Source: Arthrobacter burdickii
GTDB taxonomy: Bacteria; Actinomycetota; Actinomycetes; Actinomycetales; Micrococcaceae
Assembly: GCF_030433645.1 (NCBI RefSeq)
Contig: NZ_JAROCG010000001.1
Location: forward strand, 3,056,449 to 3,120,448
Length of the DNA stretch: 64,000 bases
Direction of reading: 5' to 3'
In this document: in pieces, positions 1 to 9,763 of the stretch
Layout of the letters: every line of letters starts with the position of its first letter
Numbering within the stretch: the first letter of the stretch is position 1
Notes under the pieces: model-generated
What the model was told of the DNA's origin: nothing
Seen by the model: only the letters and a program-made list of their open reading frames with translations
Database searches by the model: none
Program-made: the position numbers and the translations under genes

Positions 1-835
1 TGAAGCCGACGGCCCGGCAGCCCTCGACGACGTCGGCCTCCTCGACCATCTCCTCCGTCTCGCGCTGCTCGACGTTGTAGATGCAGGCGATCTTCGTCCG
101 CTCGTAGACCGAGGCCTTCGCGGCGAGGTAGGCCTCGTAGCTGCCGTGCCAGTCCACGTGGTCCTCGGCGATGTTGAGGCAGACGCTCGCGAGCGGCGAG
201 ATGGAGTGGGCCCAGTGCAGCTGGAAGCTGGACAGTTCGACGGCGAGGAACTCGTAGCCCTGAGGGTCGCGGATGACGTCGAGGATCGGTGTGCCGACAT
301 TGCCTGCCGCGACCGCGCGCTTCCCGGCGGCGAGGAGCATGGATTCCGTCAGGCCGACGGTGGTCGTCTTCCCGTTGGTCCCCGTGATGGTCAGCCATTC
401 GGCGGTGGGGCGGCCCTCGCGGATGCGCACGCGCCATGCGAGCTCGACGTCGCCCCAGATCGGCACGCCGGCGGCTGCTGCCTCGGCGAGGAGCGGCTGG
501 GTGGGCCGCCAGCCGGGGGAGGTCACGACGAGGTCGGCCTGCTCGCCGTCGACGAGCGGCAGCGAGTCGGCATGGTCCGGGCCGAGCAGCACGGCGTGCG
601 CTCCCACGATGCGCAGGGTGTCGGCCTTCGCCTCGTTCTCCTCGGTCGCACCGCCGTCCACCACGACGACGACGGCGCCGAGCTCGATCAGCGTGTCAGC
701 TGCGGAGAAGCCGGACGCTCCGATGCCGGCGACGACGACCCGCAGGCCCGCCCAGCCGGAATCCCAGGTGGTCAGGTCCCTGACGCGCGGCGTCTCCCAG
801 GGAGGGGCACCGGCGGTGCCGTCCGCTTCACTCAT
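1..835 (-). CDS. murD: UDP-N-acetylmuramoylalanine-D-glutamate ligase MurD (partial, runs off window)
   Basis: Adds D-glutamate to UDP-MurNAc-L-alanine in the cytoplasm, the second amino acid step of peptidoglycan precursor synthesis. About 278 N-terminal residues are present; the 3' end lies beyond the left edge. An N-terminal Rossmann-like segment ([14 protein letters not shown], about residues 34-47) is followed by the Mur-ligase ATP loop TGTNGKTTT and then by the family segment AVELSSFQL. The ATG at 835 overlaps the mraY stop by four bases (ATGA), so translation is probably coupled to mraY. Gene order murF-mraY-murD is the usual dcw order. Truncation is only by the window edge. Confidence 0.95.
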   Translation of the reverse strand, partial: MSEADGTAGAPPWETPRVRDLTTWDSGWAGLRVVVAGIGASGFSAADTLIELGAVVVVVDGGATEENEAKADTLRIVGAHAVLLGPDHADSLPLVDGEQADLVVTSPGWRPTQPLLAEAAAAGVPIWGDVELAWRVRIREGRPTAEWLTITGTNGKTTTVGLTESMLLAAGKRAVAAGNVGTPILDVIRDPQGYEFLAVELSSFQLHWAHSISPLASVCLNIAEDHVDWHGSYEAYLAAKASVYERTKIACIYNVEQRETEEMVEEADVVEGCRAVGF

Positions 836-1932
836 CCGACGACCCATTCCGCATAGAAGATTCCGAGTGCGCTGGCCACGAAGAGCCCGGCGAGGATCCA
901 GAACCGGACGACCACCGTGACCTCCTGCCAGCCCTTGAGTTCGAAGTGGTGCTGCAGGGGTGCCATCTTGAAGACGCGCTTGCCGCCCGACAGTTTGAAG
1001 TAGCCCACCTGGATGATCACGGACAGCGTGATCATCACGAACAGTCCGGCCAGGATCACCAGGAGGAGCTCGGTGCGGGACAGGATCGCGAACCCGGCGA
1101 TCGCGCCGCCGATGGCCAGCGAGCCGGTGTCACCCATGAAGATCTTCGCGGGTGAGGTGTTCCACCAGAGGAAGCCGATGAGTGCTCCGCACATGGCGCC
1201 CGCGATCAGCGCGAGGTCCAGCGGGTCGCGCACCTCGTAGCAGACGCTTCCCGCGCCGGGCGAACCGCAGTTCTGGTTGCTCTGCCAGATACCGATCAGC
1301 AGGTAGGCGCCGAAGACGAGGACCGACGCGCCGGCTGCCAGCCCGTCCAGACCGTCGGTGAGGTTCACGCCGTTGCTCGCCCCCGTGATGATCAGGTTGG
1401 ACCACACGACGAAGAGGATCGCCCCGACCAGGGTTCCGGCGAATGCCAGGTCGATCGGCGTGTCACGGATGAACGAGATAGCGGTCGATGCCGGGGTGCG
1501 CCCGGCGTCGTCGGGGAACTTCAGGGCCAGGACACCGAAGGTCACACCGACGGCGGTCTGCCCGATGATCTTGGCCGGTGCGCTCAGGCCGAGGCTGCGC
1601 TGCTTGGAGATCTTGATGAAGTCGTCGGCGAAGCCCACCAGCCCCATGCCGGCGGTCAGGAACAGCAGCAGCACTCCCGATGCGCTGGGACCTCCCACCG
1701 TCGAGCCTGTCGCCATCATGAGCAGGTGCGTCAGGAAGTAGGCCAGCAGCACCGATCCGACGATCACCGCCCCACCCATCGTGGGAGTGCCGCGCTTGGT
1801 GTGGTGGGCCGTCGGACCGTCGTCGCGGATGAACTGGCCGTACCCCTTGGTCACGAGGAACCGGATGAAGAGGGGCGTGCCGACGAGGGCGAAGAAGAGT
1901 GCCGAGGCCGAGGCTATGAGGAGTGCGATCAC
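832..1932 (-). CDS. mraY: Phospho-N-acetylmuramoyl-pentapeptide-transferase MraY
   Basis: Integral membrane enzyme that transfers phospho-MurNAc-pentapeptide to undecaprenyl phosphate, giving lipid I. The 366-residue product has the normal family length and about ten hydrophobic segments. Signature motifs are [12 protein letters not shown] (residues 43-54), FADDFIK (101-107, metal-binding Asp pair) and [10 protein letters not shown] further on. The start is GTG at 1932, which overlaps the murF stop as GTGA; the downstream stop overlaps the murD start as ATGA. This places it in a tightly coupled dcw operon. No anomaly seen. Confidence 0.97.
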   Translation of the reverse strand: MIALLIASASALFFALVGTPLFIRFLVTKGYGQFIRDDGPTAHHTKRGTPTMGGAVIVGSVLLAYFLTHLLMMATGSTVGGPSASGVLLLFLTAGMGLVGFADDFIKISKQRSLGLSAPAKIIGQTAVGVTFGVLALKFPDDAGRTPASTAISFIRDTPIDLAFAGTLVGAILFVVWSNLIITGASNGVNLTDGLDGLAAGASVLVFGAYLLIGIWQSNQNCGSPGAGSVCYEVRDPLDLALIAGAMCGALIGFLWWNTSPAKIFMGDTGSLAIGGAIAGFAILSRTELLLVILAGLFVMITLSVIIQVGYFKLSGGKRVFKMAPLQHHFELKGWQEVTVVVRFWILAGLFVASALGIFYAEWVVG

Positions 1933-3500
1933 GGCTGCTGGGCCTTTCCGGAAGCGTCAGGTCCACTGCCGGCTTCGACGTGTGCGTTCTTGGCGGCGGG
2001 ATCCTCGTCCGGGGTGTTCCCTGGCGGGCCGTCCGGGGCGCCACCCTGGCTGCCGGCCGGCGCCGGCGGGGCGGGGAGGGCCCGGGCCACACGATCCCCG
2101 AGGAAGCGCAGTCCTGCGCCGTTCGAGGACTTGAGCAGGACGATGTCACCCGGCTCCAGCTCGGCGGCGAGCAGCCGCTCGGCGGCCTCGACGTCGTCGA
2201 CGTGGACGGCCTCGCTCCCCCAGGAACCCTCGAGCACGGCGCCGTTGAACAGCGCCCGGGTGTTGGGTCCCACGCAGATGAGCTTCGAGATGTTCAGGCG
2301 CACCACCACGCGGCCCAGGAGGTCGTGCTCCTCGATGGAGCGGTCCCCGAGCTCGAGCATCTCGCCGAGCACCGCCCAGGTCCTGCGGCGTCCGCGGCCG
2401 AGTTCGGCGAGCGTCCGGAGCGCTGCGCGCATCGACTCGGGATTGGCGTTGTAGGCGTCGTTGATCACGGTCACGCCGTCGGCGCGATCGGTGCGCTCCA
2501 TGCGCCAGCGGCTCGCCGCGGCCTGCTCCCGGAGGCTCGACGCGATGCGCTCCGGGGCGCAGCCGAGCTCGTAGGCGACGGTCGCCGCCGCGAGCAGGTT
2601 GGTCGTGTGGTGCAGGCCGAGGAGCGGCGAGACGACGTCGTGCTCGCTGCCGTCGGGAAAGACCAGCAGGAAGGAGGGGTTGCCGTCGGCGTTCGTGGTG
2701 CTGTTGCGCGCCCGGACCACGTCCGCGTCCGCCGCGAAGTCCTCCGAGGACGTGAAGAACGCTGTCCGCGCACGGGTACGCCCCTGCATCGCGAGGACGC
2801 GCTCGTCGTCCGCGTTGATGACGGCCGTGCCGGACGGTGCGAGGGCCTCGAAGAGTTCACCCTTGGCCCGGGCGATGTTCTCGACCCCGCCGAACTCGCC
2901 CGCATGCGCCGATCCGACGCCGAGCACGACGCCGACGTCGGGCTGGACGAGCGATGCGAGGTACGCGATGTGTCCCGGCTTGGTGGCACCCATCTCGATG
3001 ACGAGGTACCGCGTGTCCCACCCTGCTTCGAAGACGGTCAGCGGAACCCCGACCTCGCCGTTGTAGGAGCCGCGCGGCGCGACCGTCGGCCCCTCCGCCG
3101 CCAGGATGCCGGCAAGGAGGTCCTTGGTGGTGGTCTTCCCTGCCGAGCCGGTGATGCCGATGACGGTCACCTCTCCGTTCCCGCGGAGCCGGCGGACCGT
3201 CTCGGCGGCCAGCTCGCCCATCGCGAGGACGGCATCGGGCACGACGACGGCGGCGAACGGCGTCCCGTCGGGACGGGAGACCTCGCGCTCGGCCAGCGCC
3301 AGGACGGCCCCGCGTTCGAAGGCGGCTCCCAGGAAGAGGTGCCCGTCGGACTCCTCGCCGGGCTTGGCGACGAACAGGGACCCGGGCACGCACTCGCGGG
3401 AGTCGGTGGCTGCGGAGGTGACGGTGATGGAGGTGGTTCCGGCTCCCACCAGGACACCGCCCGTGAGTGCCGCGATCTCGGCTGCGCTGAATTCAATCAT
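1929..3500 (-). CDS. murF: UDP-MurNAc-tripeptide-D-alanyl-D-alanine ligase MurF
   Basis: Adds D-Ala-D-Ala to the UDP-MurNAc-tripeptide, completing the cytoplasmic pentapeptide. The 523-residue protein carries the ATP loop GSAGKTTTK (residues 118-126) and the central-domain segment [11 protein letters not shown]. It is longer than typical MurF (about 450-480 residues) because the last 45-50 residues form a Pro/Gly/Ala-rich tail that looks disordered. It starts at ATG 3500, six bases after the murE stop, and overlaps mraY by four bases at its end. Confidence 0.96.
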   Translation of the reverse strand: MIEFSAAEIAALTGGVLVGAGTTSITVTSAATDSRECVPGSLFVAKPGEESDGHLFLGAAFERGAVLALAEREVSRPDGTPFAAVVVPDAVLAMGELAAETVRRLRGNGEVTVIGITGSAGKTTTKDLLAGILAAEGPTVAPRGSYNGEVGVPLTVFEAGWDTRYLVIEMGATKPGHIAYLASLVQPDVGVVLGVGSAHAGEFGGVENIARAKGELFEALAPSGTAVINADDERVLAMQGRTRARTAFFTSSEDFAADADVVRARNSTTNADGNPSFLLVFPDGSEHDVVSPLLGLHHTTNLLAAATVAYELGCAPERIASSLREQAAASRWRMERTDRADGVTVINDAYNANPESMRAALRTLAELGRGRRRTWAVLGEMLELGDRSIEEHDLLGRVVVRLNISKLICVGPNTRALFNGAVLEGSWGSEAVHVDDVEAAERLLAAELEPGDIVLLKSSNGAGLRFLGDRVARALPAPPAPAGSQGGAPDGPPGNTPDEDPAAKNAHVEAGSGPDASGKAQQP

Positions 3501-3506
3501 GACGGT

Positions 3507-5147
3507 TCAGGACTCTATCCCGGAGGCGGAAAGCACAGAGAATCCGTGCCTTGTCAACGCGGACCGCAATTCGACGCGGTCGTCGAGGGACAGGTTCACG
3601 CCCTTCACTTCCTGCCACACCTCGTGGCCGCGCCCGGCGATGATGATGGTGTCCGAGGGCGTTGCGAGGGCGACGGCACGGTCGATGGCATCGGCGCGCG
3701 GGAAGACCTCGAGCACCTCGCAGTCGAGTCCCTCCTCCCGGACGGCCGCATCCGCACCCGACCGGACGGCGGCCCGGATGACGGCGTCGTCCTCGTCGTG
3801 CGGGTCGTCATCCGTCACGATCAGGATGTCCGAGAGCCGCGCTCCCACGGCACCCATGATGGGGCGCTTCGTCTCGTCACGCTGGCCGGTGGCCCCGAAC
3901 ACGGAGATGACCCGGCCGCCCGGCCGGCGGACCGAGGCGAGGGTCCGCTCGAGGGCGTCGGGGTTGTGCGCGAAATCGACGATCGCGGCGGGGTTCTCGC
4001 CGATGAGCTGCATGCGTCCGGGCACTTCGGTGGTGAAGGGATCGTGCGCATCCAGCGCGCGCTGGATATCCTCCACAGCGACCCCCGACGCGAGGACCAT
4101 GATCGTCGCGAGGGCTGCATTGGAGATGTTGAACGTCCCGGGCAGGCCGGTACGGACGCGGAGGTGTTCCCCCGTGCGCCCCGCCAGGACGAACGCGTGG
4201 CCGAGGCCGCTCGGTCCGACGCCTGTCACCGTCCAGTCCGCTGCTGGGTCTCCCCCGTCCTCGCCGGTCCGCACTGTCAGGACGGGCACATCGGCCGCGT
4301 CGGCGAGCCTGCGGCCCCAGACGTCGTCGACCAGCACCACGGCCCGGCGGCAGCGCTCTGCCGTGAAGAGTGTGGCCTTGACGGCGAAGTAGTCCTCCAT
4401 GGTCCCGTGCAGGTCGAGGTGGTCCTGCGTGAGGTTGGTGAAGCCGGCGACGTCGAAGCGCACGCCGTCGACGCGACCGAACTCCAGTGCGTGCGAGGAG
4501 ACCTCCATGGAGGCCGCGTCGAGGCCCCGCTCCCGCATCAGCGCGAGGAGGGAGTGCACCTGCGGCGACTCCGGCGTGGTGAGGGCGCTGGGAATGGCGT
4601 CGGCGCCGGCGCGGATCTCGATGGTGCCGATGAGTCCGGTGGACCTGCCGAGCGCTTCGAGGAGTGCATTGAGGAAGTAGGTGGAGGTGGTCTTCCCGTT
4701 CGTTCCGGTGATGCCGAACAGGGCCGGAGGAGCACCTGCCCGGTCGTCCTGGCGACCGGAGAAGATCTCCCGGGCGAGCGGTCCCACCGCATGCCGGGGA
4801 TCGGGGACGACGACGACCGGCGGCATCCGCAGGTCGACGCCGCCGCCACGGGCCGCCTCGGCCACGATGCGGGCGCCCGACTCGTCCGTCAGGATCGCGA
4901 GTGCGCCTGCCCGGACGGCCTGCACCGCGAACTCGGCGCCGTGCCGGGCCGCGCCGGGCAGGGCCGCATAGACATCGCCGGGGAGGACCGACCGCGAGTC
5001 GAGGGTGATGCCGGTGACGGTGGGAAGCCCGTCCTGCGCCGCCGGACCGACGCCGGCGGCGGCGAGGGCCGCCGAGAGCTCGACCGGGTGCGGGGCGCGC
5101 GGCCGCATCAGGGAGGCGGGGGCCCCCTGCGAAGTGTTCAGTTGCAC
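3507..5147 (-). CDS. murE: UDP-MurNAc-L-Ala-D-Glu ligase MurE, probably lysine-adding
   Basis: Adds the third, dibasic amino acid to the peptidoglycan stem. The 546-residue protein has the ATP loop GTNGKTTST (residues 148-156), SSHALEFGRVDG and the C-terminal motif AGRGHE. The amino-acid selecting motif, DNPR in diaminopimelate-adding enzymes, reads DDPH here (residues 447-450, about 3798-3809). Loss of that Arg argues for L-lysine as substrate, as in Micrococcaceae with A3alpha walls; this is inference from the family. The start is GTG 5147, chosen because GGAGG lies 10 bases upstream on the coding strand. It sits between ftsI and murF. Confidence 0.95.
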   Translation of the reverse strand: MQLNTSQGAPASLMRPRAPHPVELSAALAAAGVGPAAQDGLPTVTGITLDSRSVLPGDVYAALPGAARHGAEFAVQAVRAGALAILTDESGARIVAEAARGGGVDLRMPPVVVVPDPRHAVGPLAREIFSGRQDDRAGAPPALFGITGTNGKTTSTYFLNALLEALGRSTGLIGTIEIRAGADAIPSALTTPESPQVHSLLALMRERGLDAASMEVSSHALEFGRVDGVRFDVAGFTNLTQDHLDLHGTMEDYFAVKATLFTAERCRRAVVLVDDVWGRRLADAADVPVLTVRTGEDGGDPAADWTVTGVGPSGLGHAFVLAGRTGEHLRVRTGLPGTFNISNAALATIMVLASGVAVEDIQRALDAHDPFTTEVPGRMQLIGENPAAIVDFAHNPDALERTLASVRRPGGRVISVFGATGQRDETKRPIMGAVGARLSDILIVTDDDPHDEDDAVIRAAVRSGADAAVREEGLDCEVLEVFPRADAIDRAVALATPSDTIIIAGRGHEVWQEVKGVNLSLDDRVELRSALTRHGFSVLSASGIES

Positions 5148-5165
5148 GGTGCTGTGGCCTCCGGG

Positions 5166-6956
5166 TCAGTATTCGACCGGGTAGATGTCCGGCTTCGTCG
5201 TCGAGGCCGGAACGTTGTTCGAGTTGAGGACCTGCTTCATGACCTTCTGGAAGGACAGACCGGGGATCAGGTAGTACAGGTCACCCTGGGGACGCTGGAG
5301 CGTGACCACCACGACGTACTTGGGATCCTCGATCGGCGCGATCCCGGCATAGGACAGAGTGTAGCCGTCGTAGCCGCCGGTGGCGCCGGGGGCCTCGGCC
5401 GTGCCGGTCTTCGACCCGACCCGGTACTGGTCGAGCTCGCCGGACTTGCCGGAGCCCTCCTCGGTGACCGTCTCGAGCATCTTCCGCGTCTCGGCCGCGG
5501 TCTCCTCGGACACGACCCGCGTGCCCTCCGCCTCGGGCACCTTGTGCTCGGTGCCGTCCGGGTCGATGTAGGCGTCGATCAGGCGGGGCTGCAGGCGCAC
5601 GCCGTCGTTCGCGATCGTCTGGTACACCATCGCGGTGTGCAGGGCGGTCTGCGTGAGCCCCTGCCCGAAGAGGACCGTGTACTGCTGGCGGTCGTCCCAG
5701 CTGTCCGGGGTGGTGAGCAGGCCCTGGTTCTCCTCGCCGAGTCCCGTGCCGAGCGGCTCGCCGATGCCGAACTTCTTGAGCCAGTCGTAGCGCTCCTGCT
5801 TGGTCAGCTTCTGGCCGATCTGCACGGTTCCGGTGTTCATCGACTTCGCCAGGATGCCAGCGGCCGTCCGCTTCTCGGTCCCGTGCTCCCACGCGTCCTT
5901 GAACGTCTGGTCGCCCACCGTGTAGCGGTTGTCGAGGACGAACTTCGACGTCGGCTCGATGAGTCCCTGCTCGAGGGCTGCCGCCATGGTGATGACCTTG
6001 GTCGTCGAGCCGGGCTCGAAGGAGGCGCTGACGGAGTTCGGGCTGCGCTTGTCGGCCGGTGTCGCCTCGGGATCGTTCGGGTCGAGCGTCGTCGACTCGG
6101 CCATCGCGCGGATGGCGCCGGTCTCCGTCTCGACGACGACGATGTTGCCCCATTCGGCGTTGTAGTCCTTCACCTGGGAGGCGATGGTCTGCTGCGCGAA
6201 CCACTGGAGGTCCTGGTCGATCGTGAGGCGCACGCTCTCGCCGTCGACGGCCGGCACGTCCTCGTTGGTCGCGTAGGGGATGCGGATGCCGTCGCCGCCG
6301 ATCTCGAAGGTGCGGCTGCCGGCCTCTCCCGTGAGCTGGTCGTCGAGGGAGACCTCGAGCCCGGACCGGGGCGCGCCGTCCGCGCCCACGTACCCGATGA
6401 CGGACCCTGCGACCGGGCCCGCCGGGTAGGTGCGCACACTGGTCTTGTCGGCGTAGACACCGGGGATGCCGACGGCCAGGGCGCGGTCCTTGACCTCGGG
6501 GGTCACCGACTTCGCGACGTAGTTAAAGCTCTTGTCCCCCATGATGGAGCCCTTGAGGGTCTCGGCGTCGATGCCGAGGACGGCCGAGAGTTCGGCGAAG
6601 CCCTGGTCGATCGGGATGTCCGTCTCGCGCTCGTCCGCATCGGGGACGCTGCGGTCGAATTCCTCGACGGCGCTCAGGCGCTGGTCCACGACGATGTCGT
6701 AGCGCTCGACGCTCCGGGCGAAGTACTTGCCGTTCATGTCGACGATGGACCCGCGGATCGGCTGCACGGCCGTGGTGGTGAGCCGTTTGGACAGGCCCGC
6801 CTGCGCCATCCCGTTGAGGTCGAGCGCCTGCAGCTGGAACAGGCGCACCCCGAGGACCAGGAGCAGCACGAGGACGAAGGCCAGCCCCACACGGAGCCGG
6901 GTCGAGCCGAGGGCCAGGCGCAGGCTGTCAGGGCTGCCGGTGCGTGCAGGGGTCAC
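5166..6956 (-). CDS. ftsI: Division-specific transpeptidase FtsI (PBP3 / PbpB type)
   Basis: Class B penicillin-binding protein that cross-links septal peptidoglycan outside the membrane. One N-terminal membrane anchor (about residues 22-42) is followed by a dimerisation/pedestal domain and the transpeptidase domain. All three active-site motifs are present: STTK (317-320, nucleophile Ser317), SMN (372-374) and KTG (516-518). Length is 596 residues. Start GTG 6956 has AAGGA seven bases upstream. It lies directly after the ftsL-like gene and before murE, the standard dcw order. No PASTA domain is seen at its C-terminus. Confidence 0.97.
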   Translation of the reverse strand: MTPARTGSPDSLRLALGSTRLRVGLAFVLVLLLVLGVRLFQLQALDLNGMAQAGLSKRLTTTAVQPIRGSIVDMNGKYFARSVERYDIVVDQRLSAVEEFDRSVPDADERETDIPIDQGFAELSAVLGIDAETLKGSIMGDKSFNYVAKSVTPEVKDRALAVGIPGVYADKTSVRTYPAGPVAGSVIGYVGADGAPRSGLEVSLDDQLTGEAGSRTFEIGGDGIRIPYATNEDVPAVDGESVRLTIDQDLQWFAQQTIASQVKDYNAEWGNIVVVETETGAIRAMAESTTLDPNDPEATPADKRSPNSVSASFEPGSTTKVITMAAALEQGLIEPTSKFVLDNRYTVGDQTFKDAWEHGTEKRTAAGILAKSMNTGTVQIGQKLTKQERYDWLKKFGIGEPLGTGLGEENQGLLTTPDSWDDRQQYTVLFGQGLTQTALHTAMVYQTIANDGVRLQPRLIDAYIDPDGTEHKVPEAEGTRVVSEETAAETRKMLETVTEEGSGKSGELDQYRVGSKTGTAEAPGATGGYDGYTLSYAGIAPIEDPKYVVVVTLQRPQGDLYYLIPGLSFQKVMKQVLNSNNVPASTTKPDIYPVEY

Positions 6957-7010
6957 GGAGGAATCCTTGTCGATCAGTACGTGCAGGGCGGAGAGCGGCG
7001 GGTATGCCTG

Positions 7011-7694
7011 CTACTGGTCCGAGCCGAGCTGCTCGGGGCCCGGGATCGTCCCCGAGGCCGAGCTGTCCGCTGCGACATCCAGGTCCGCGGTCCCGGGGTC
7101 CGCACCGGACAGCCCGGCGTCGCTCTCCACGCCTGCGGGCGCAGCCTCCTCGGGCGTTTCGACCGGTGCCTCGACGGCTACCGGGGCCGGCTGCTCGGTG
7201 ACGAGCTTCGGAGCGGCGATCAGCACTTCGGGCTTGGGACTGTCCGTCGCGGGTTCCGGGGTGCCCGTCACCTTCTTCGAATCCAGCTCGATGGTCCCGA
7301 AGGTCGGGGAGGAGACCATGCCGAGTTTCGTGGCGGCGGCCGCCAGGTTCTGCGGCGCCTCCTTGCCCTCGATCTCGAGGACCAGGGCCTCGTTCTGCTG
7401 GCTCAGGGCGACCTGCTGGTTCCGGAGCTGCACCAGTTCGTACTGGGTGCCCGAGACGGAGATATTGAGCATGAGGACTGCGGCCAGCGCGGCAGCCAGC
7501 ACGAGCAGGCTGAAGACCGCGAAGGGCACCTTGCGACGGGTCGGCCGCGCGGGCACGACCGACAGCGGGGTCCGGGGCTTCGGGGACGTTCCTGCGTAGC
7601 GTCCCGCGAGCCGCTCGGGCGCGACGGCGAGAGCGCCGTGTCCCGAGAAGGCCGCAGCGCTGTGTCGCTTCTCAACGGTCAGTGCCTGGCTCAT
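7011..7694 (-). CDS. ftsL: FtsL-like divisome membrane protein
   Basis: Short bitopic protein between rsmH and ftsI, the position of ftsL. It has a basic cytoplasmic N-terminus of about 55 residues, one membrane helix (about 56-77), then a heptad-like stretch rich in Leu, Gln and Glu (about 83-112) that fits the FtsL coiled coil which partners DivIC/FtsB and FtsW-FtsI. The total of 227 residues is about twice the usual size; the last 100 residues are a Pro/Ala/Glu-rich, probably disordered extracytoplasmic tail. The ATG at 7694 overlaps the rsmH stop by four bases (ATGA). Identity rests on position and topology, since FtsL sequences diverge strongly. Confidence 0.82.
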   Translation of the reverse strand: MSQALTVEKRHSAAAFSGHGALAVAPERLAGRYAGTSPKPRTPLSVVPARPTRRKVPFAVFSLLVLAAALAAVLMLNISVSGTQYELVQLRNQQVALSQQNEALVLEIEGKEAPQNLAAAATKLGMVSSPTFGTIELDSKKVTGTPEPATDSPKPEVLIAAPKLVTEQPAPVAVEAPVETPEEAAPAGVESDAGLSGADPGTADLDVAADSSASGTIPGPEQLGSDQ

Positions 7695-8692
7695 CTGGTG
7701 TTCCTGTCGACGGGTCCTGCTTTGATTCGTTCAACTGCCCGCAGCTTGGCCGATGCCGCCCTGGGATTCTCCTCGATCTCCGCCGCCGTCGGCGCTTCGG
7801 TGCCACGCGTCAGGGAGCGGAGATAGGCCTTGTGTTCCTCGAGCTCCACCGGGAAACCGACGGGTGCGGAGGACTTCGTCCCTGCGAAGAAGGCGCTCTT
7901 GACGATGCGGTCCTCGAGGGAGTGGTAGGACATCGCGACGACACGGCCGCCGGTCACGATCGAGTCGATGGCAGCGGGCACAGCGCGCTCGAGAACGGTC
8001 AGCTCCTCGTTGACCTCGATGCGCAGGGCCTGGAAGGTGCGCTTCGCGGGGTGTCCCCCGGTGCGTGCTGCAGCTGCGGGCACGACCCCGCGGATGACGT
8101 CCACCAGCTGCGCGGTGGTCCGGAAGGGTTCGATCTGCCGGGCCTGCACGATCGCCGTCGCGATCCGCCCGGCGAACTTCTCCTCGCCCCAGGTCCGGAT
8201 GATGCGGAGGAGGTCCTCCGCAGCGTAGGTGTTGACGACCTCGGCCGCGGTGATCCCCCGGCTCGTGTCCATGCGCATGTCGAGCGGCGCGTCGTAGGAG
8301 TAGGCGAACCCGCGGTCCCGCTCGTCCAGCTGCAGGGACGAGACACCGAGGTCGAACAGGACGCCGTCGACTCCGTCGATGCCGAGGTCGGCCAGGACGT
8401 CGGGCAGCTCGTCGTACACGGCGTGCACCAGGTCCGTGCGGTCGGAGAAGGGGGCGAGCCGCTCGCCGGCGAGTCCGAGGGCCTCGGTGTCACGGTCGAT
8501 GCCAACGAGGTGGGCCTGGGGGAACCGCTCGAGCATGCTCTCGGAGTGCCCGCCCATTCCGAGGGTGGCATCGACCACCACGGCCCGGCGTCCGGCGGAT
8601 TCCGCGGAGGCGACGGCTGGAGCGATGAGGGATACGCAGCGGTCGCGGAGGACGGGAATGTGGCGCTCACCCGTCGGCCGGTCATCCCCCAT
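7691..8692 (-). CDS. rsmH: 16S rRNA (cytosine(1402)-N4)-methyltransferase RsmH
   Basis: S-adenosylmethionine-dependent methylation of C1402 in the ribosomal P site; conserved dcw cluster member, formerly MraW. HIPVL near the N-terminus and the SAM-binding segment [12 protein letters not shown] identify the family, together with [11 protein letters not shown] and MSYHSLEDR. Two starts are possible: GTG 8698 and ATG 8692. GGGGAG lies nine bases before the ATG but only three before the GTG, so the ATG is preferred (333 residues). It ends in a four-base overlap with the ftsL-like start. Confidence 0.96.
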   Translation of the reverse strand: MGDDRPTGERHIPVLRDRCVSLIAPAVASAESAGRRAVVVDATLGMGGHSESMLERFPQAHLVGIDRDTEALGLAGERLAPFSDRTDLVHAVYDELPDVLADLGIDGVDGVLFDLGVSSLQLDERDRGFAYSYDAPLDMRMDTSRGITAAEVVNTYAAEDLLRIIRTWGEEKFAGRIATAIVQARQIEPFRTTAQLVDVIRGVVPAAAARTGGHPAKRTFQALRIEVNEELTVLERAVPAAIDSIVTGGRVVAMSYHSLEDRIVKSAFFAGTKSSAPVGFPVELEEHKAYLRSLTRGTEAPTAAEIEENPRAASAKLRAVERIKAGPVDRNTR

Positions 8693-8958
8693 GCGCACTC
8701 TCTCCCCTGCAGCTCGTCATACAGCTCGTCATACATCGTCTCGGTGTGTGCAGGCTGTCGGGAGGAAGCTCCGCCTTCTTAGATCAGATCCCCATCCGGC
8801 CGGAAGGTCGTCGCCTGGCTTCGGGGAAGTGAAGCCAGGAGTTCGACCACCGGCGGCTGGAGATCTCATCCAAGGGACGTTGCCCATCCGCGTCGTCGTT
8901 GCTGCGTCCGTGCCCTGCTGGTCCTGCTCGTCGTGCTGGTCGTACTGGTGGTACCGAG
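8693..8958. other. Spacer between mraZ and rsmH
   Basis: A 266-base stretch between the mraZ stop and the rsmH start. The ribosome binding site of rsmH (GGGGAG on the minus strand) is at its left end. A short direct repeat of the type agctcgtcatac lies around 8711-8734. No convincing terminator or additional gene was found, so mraZ and rsmH are probably on one transcript. Confidence 0.5.
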
Positions 8959-9390
8959 TCAGATGATGCCCGGGAAGGCATCCTCATCCGTGTCGGAGAA
9001 GGCGGCCTCCTTCTCGTCGAGATAGGATTCCCATGCCTCCGCCGCCCAGATCTCTGCGCGGCTTCCTGCGCCGATGACCGCGAGGTCCCGGTCCAGTCCC
9101 GCGTAGCTCCTGAGTGCCGGCGGGATGGTGATCCTCCCCTGCTTGTCGGGAACCTCGTCGGAGGCTCCTGACAGGAAGATGCGGTTGTAGTCCCTCGCCT
9201 GGCGTGACGAGATCGGTGCCGCGCGCATCTGCTCGTGAACCCTTTCGAACTCACTCATGCTGAACACGTAGATGCACCGTTCCTGACCCCTTGTGAGGAC
9301 CAGCCCCTCGCTCAGTTCCTCCCGGAACTTCGCAGGAAGGATGAGCCTGCCCTTCTCGTCGAGGCGGGGGGTGTGAGTTCCGAGGAACAT
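8959..9390 (-). CDS. mraZ: Transcriptional regulator MraZ
   Basis: DNA-binding regulator of the dcw cluster, 143 residues, the normal size. It starts [19 protein letters not shown] and contains two SpoVT/AbrB-like half-domains (about residues 5-47 and 76-120; second one near [13 protein letters not shown]). MraZ forms a ring that binds direct repeats in its own promoter, and matching repeats are found 60-85 bases upstream of this gene. ATG 9390 is the only sensible start. It is the first gene of the dcw operon. Confidence 0.97.
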   Translation of the reverse strand: MFLGTHTPRLDEKGRLILPAKFREELSEGLVLTRGQERCIYVFSMSEFERVHEQMRAAPISSRQARDYNRIFLSGASDEVPDKQGRITIPPALRSYAGLDRDLAVIGAGSRAEIWAAEAWESYLDEKEAAFSDTDEDAFPGII

Positions 9391-9449
9391 CCCTGACCGC
9401 CTGTTCTGAGTCCGCCAAGCCCAGCCCGGTGCTGCCTTGCTCTTATATT

Positions 9450-9475
9450 CCCCACTTTACTCCACAACTCTCCAC
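9450..9475 (-). promoter_or_regulatory. MraZ box: three direct repeats with 10-bp period
   Basis: On the minus strand, GTGGAG, GTGGAG and GTGGGG occur at 9475-9470, 9465-9460 and 9455-9450, each exactly one 10-bp step from the next. MraZ operators are known to be direct repeats of a TGGG/GTGG(A/G) core with this spacing. A candidate -10, TATAAG (minus strand, 9447-9442), follows immediately, so binding would overlap the promoter. The repeats are seen directly; MraZ binding is inferred. Confidence 0.8.
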
Positions 9476-9670
9476 GGTCAACGCAGCCTGGCGCGGCGCG
9501 GCGCGTGTCGCTCCTCCCGTGGTCCGGGGCCTTTCCGGCACCGGCGGGGGCCAGGCCGGGGGCGTTTCCGGGGAGGAGAGTGGAGGGCGCGGTGGAAGGG
9601 CTCCCGGAGCTGCCGTGAGCCTGCGCCGGACCTGCGGCGAAGCTGCAGTGACGTTGCGTCGAAGCTGCGC

Positions 9671-9705
9671 AAAAAAGAAAGAACCCGCCGTGGCGGGTTC
9701 TTTCT
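9671..9705 (-). terminator. Rho-independent terminator of the DUF3040-type gene
   Basis: Perfect 14-bp inverted repeat (arms 9676-9689 and 9692-9705, two-base apex), with six A residues at 9671-9676 on the plus strand that give a U-run in the minus-strand transcript. It is placed 59 bases beyond the stop at 9764. The rest of the interval 9391-9763 holds the mraZ promoter region and nothing else I can support. Confidence 0.88.
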
Positions 9706-9763
9706 GGGCGTTCCGGCAGCACGTGCCGTCAGCAGGAGTACAGGCGGCGGACGCCGCCCCGGT

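Noticed and set aside
1923..7826. A 1967-residue open frame on the plus strand opposite murF, murE, ftsI and ftsL
   Set aside because: It mirrors the codon bias of the minus-strand dcw genes, has no family sequence, and the minus strand encodes textbook enzymes throughout.
8784..9254. A 156-residue minus-strand open frame overlapping mraZ
   Set aside because: It lies out of frame inside mraZ, is Arg/Ser-rich, and mraZ itself is certain.
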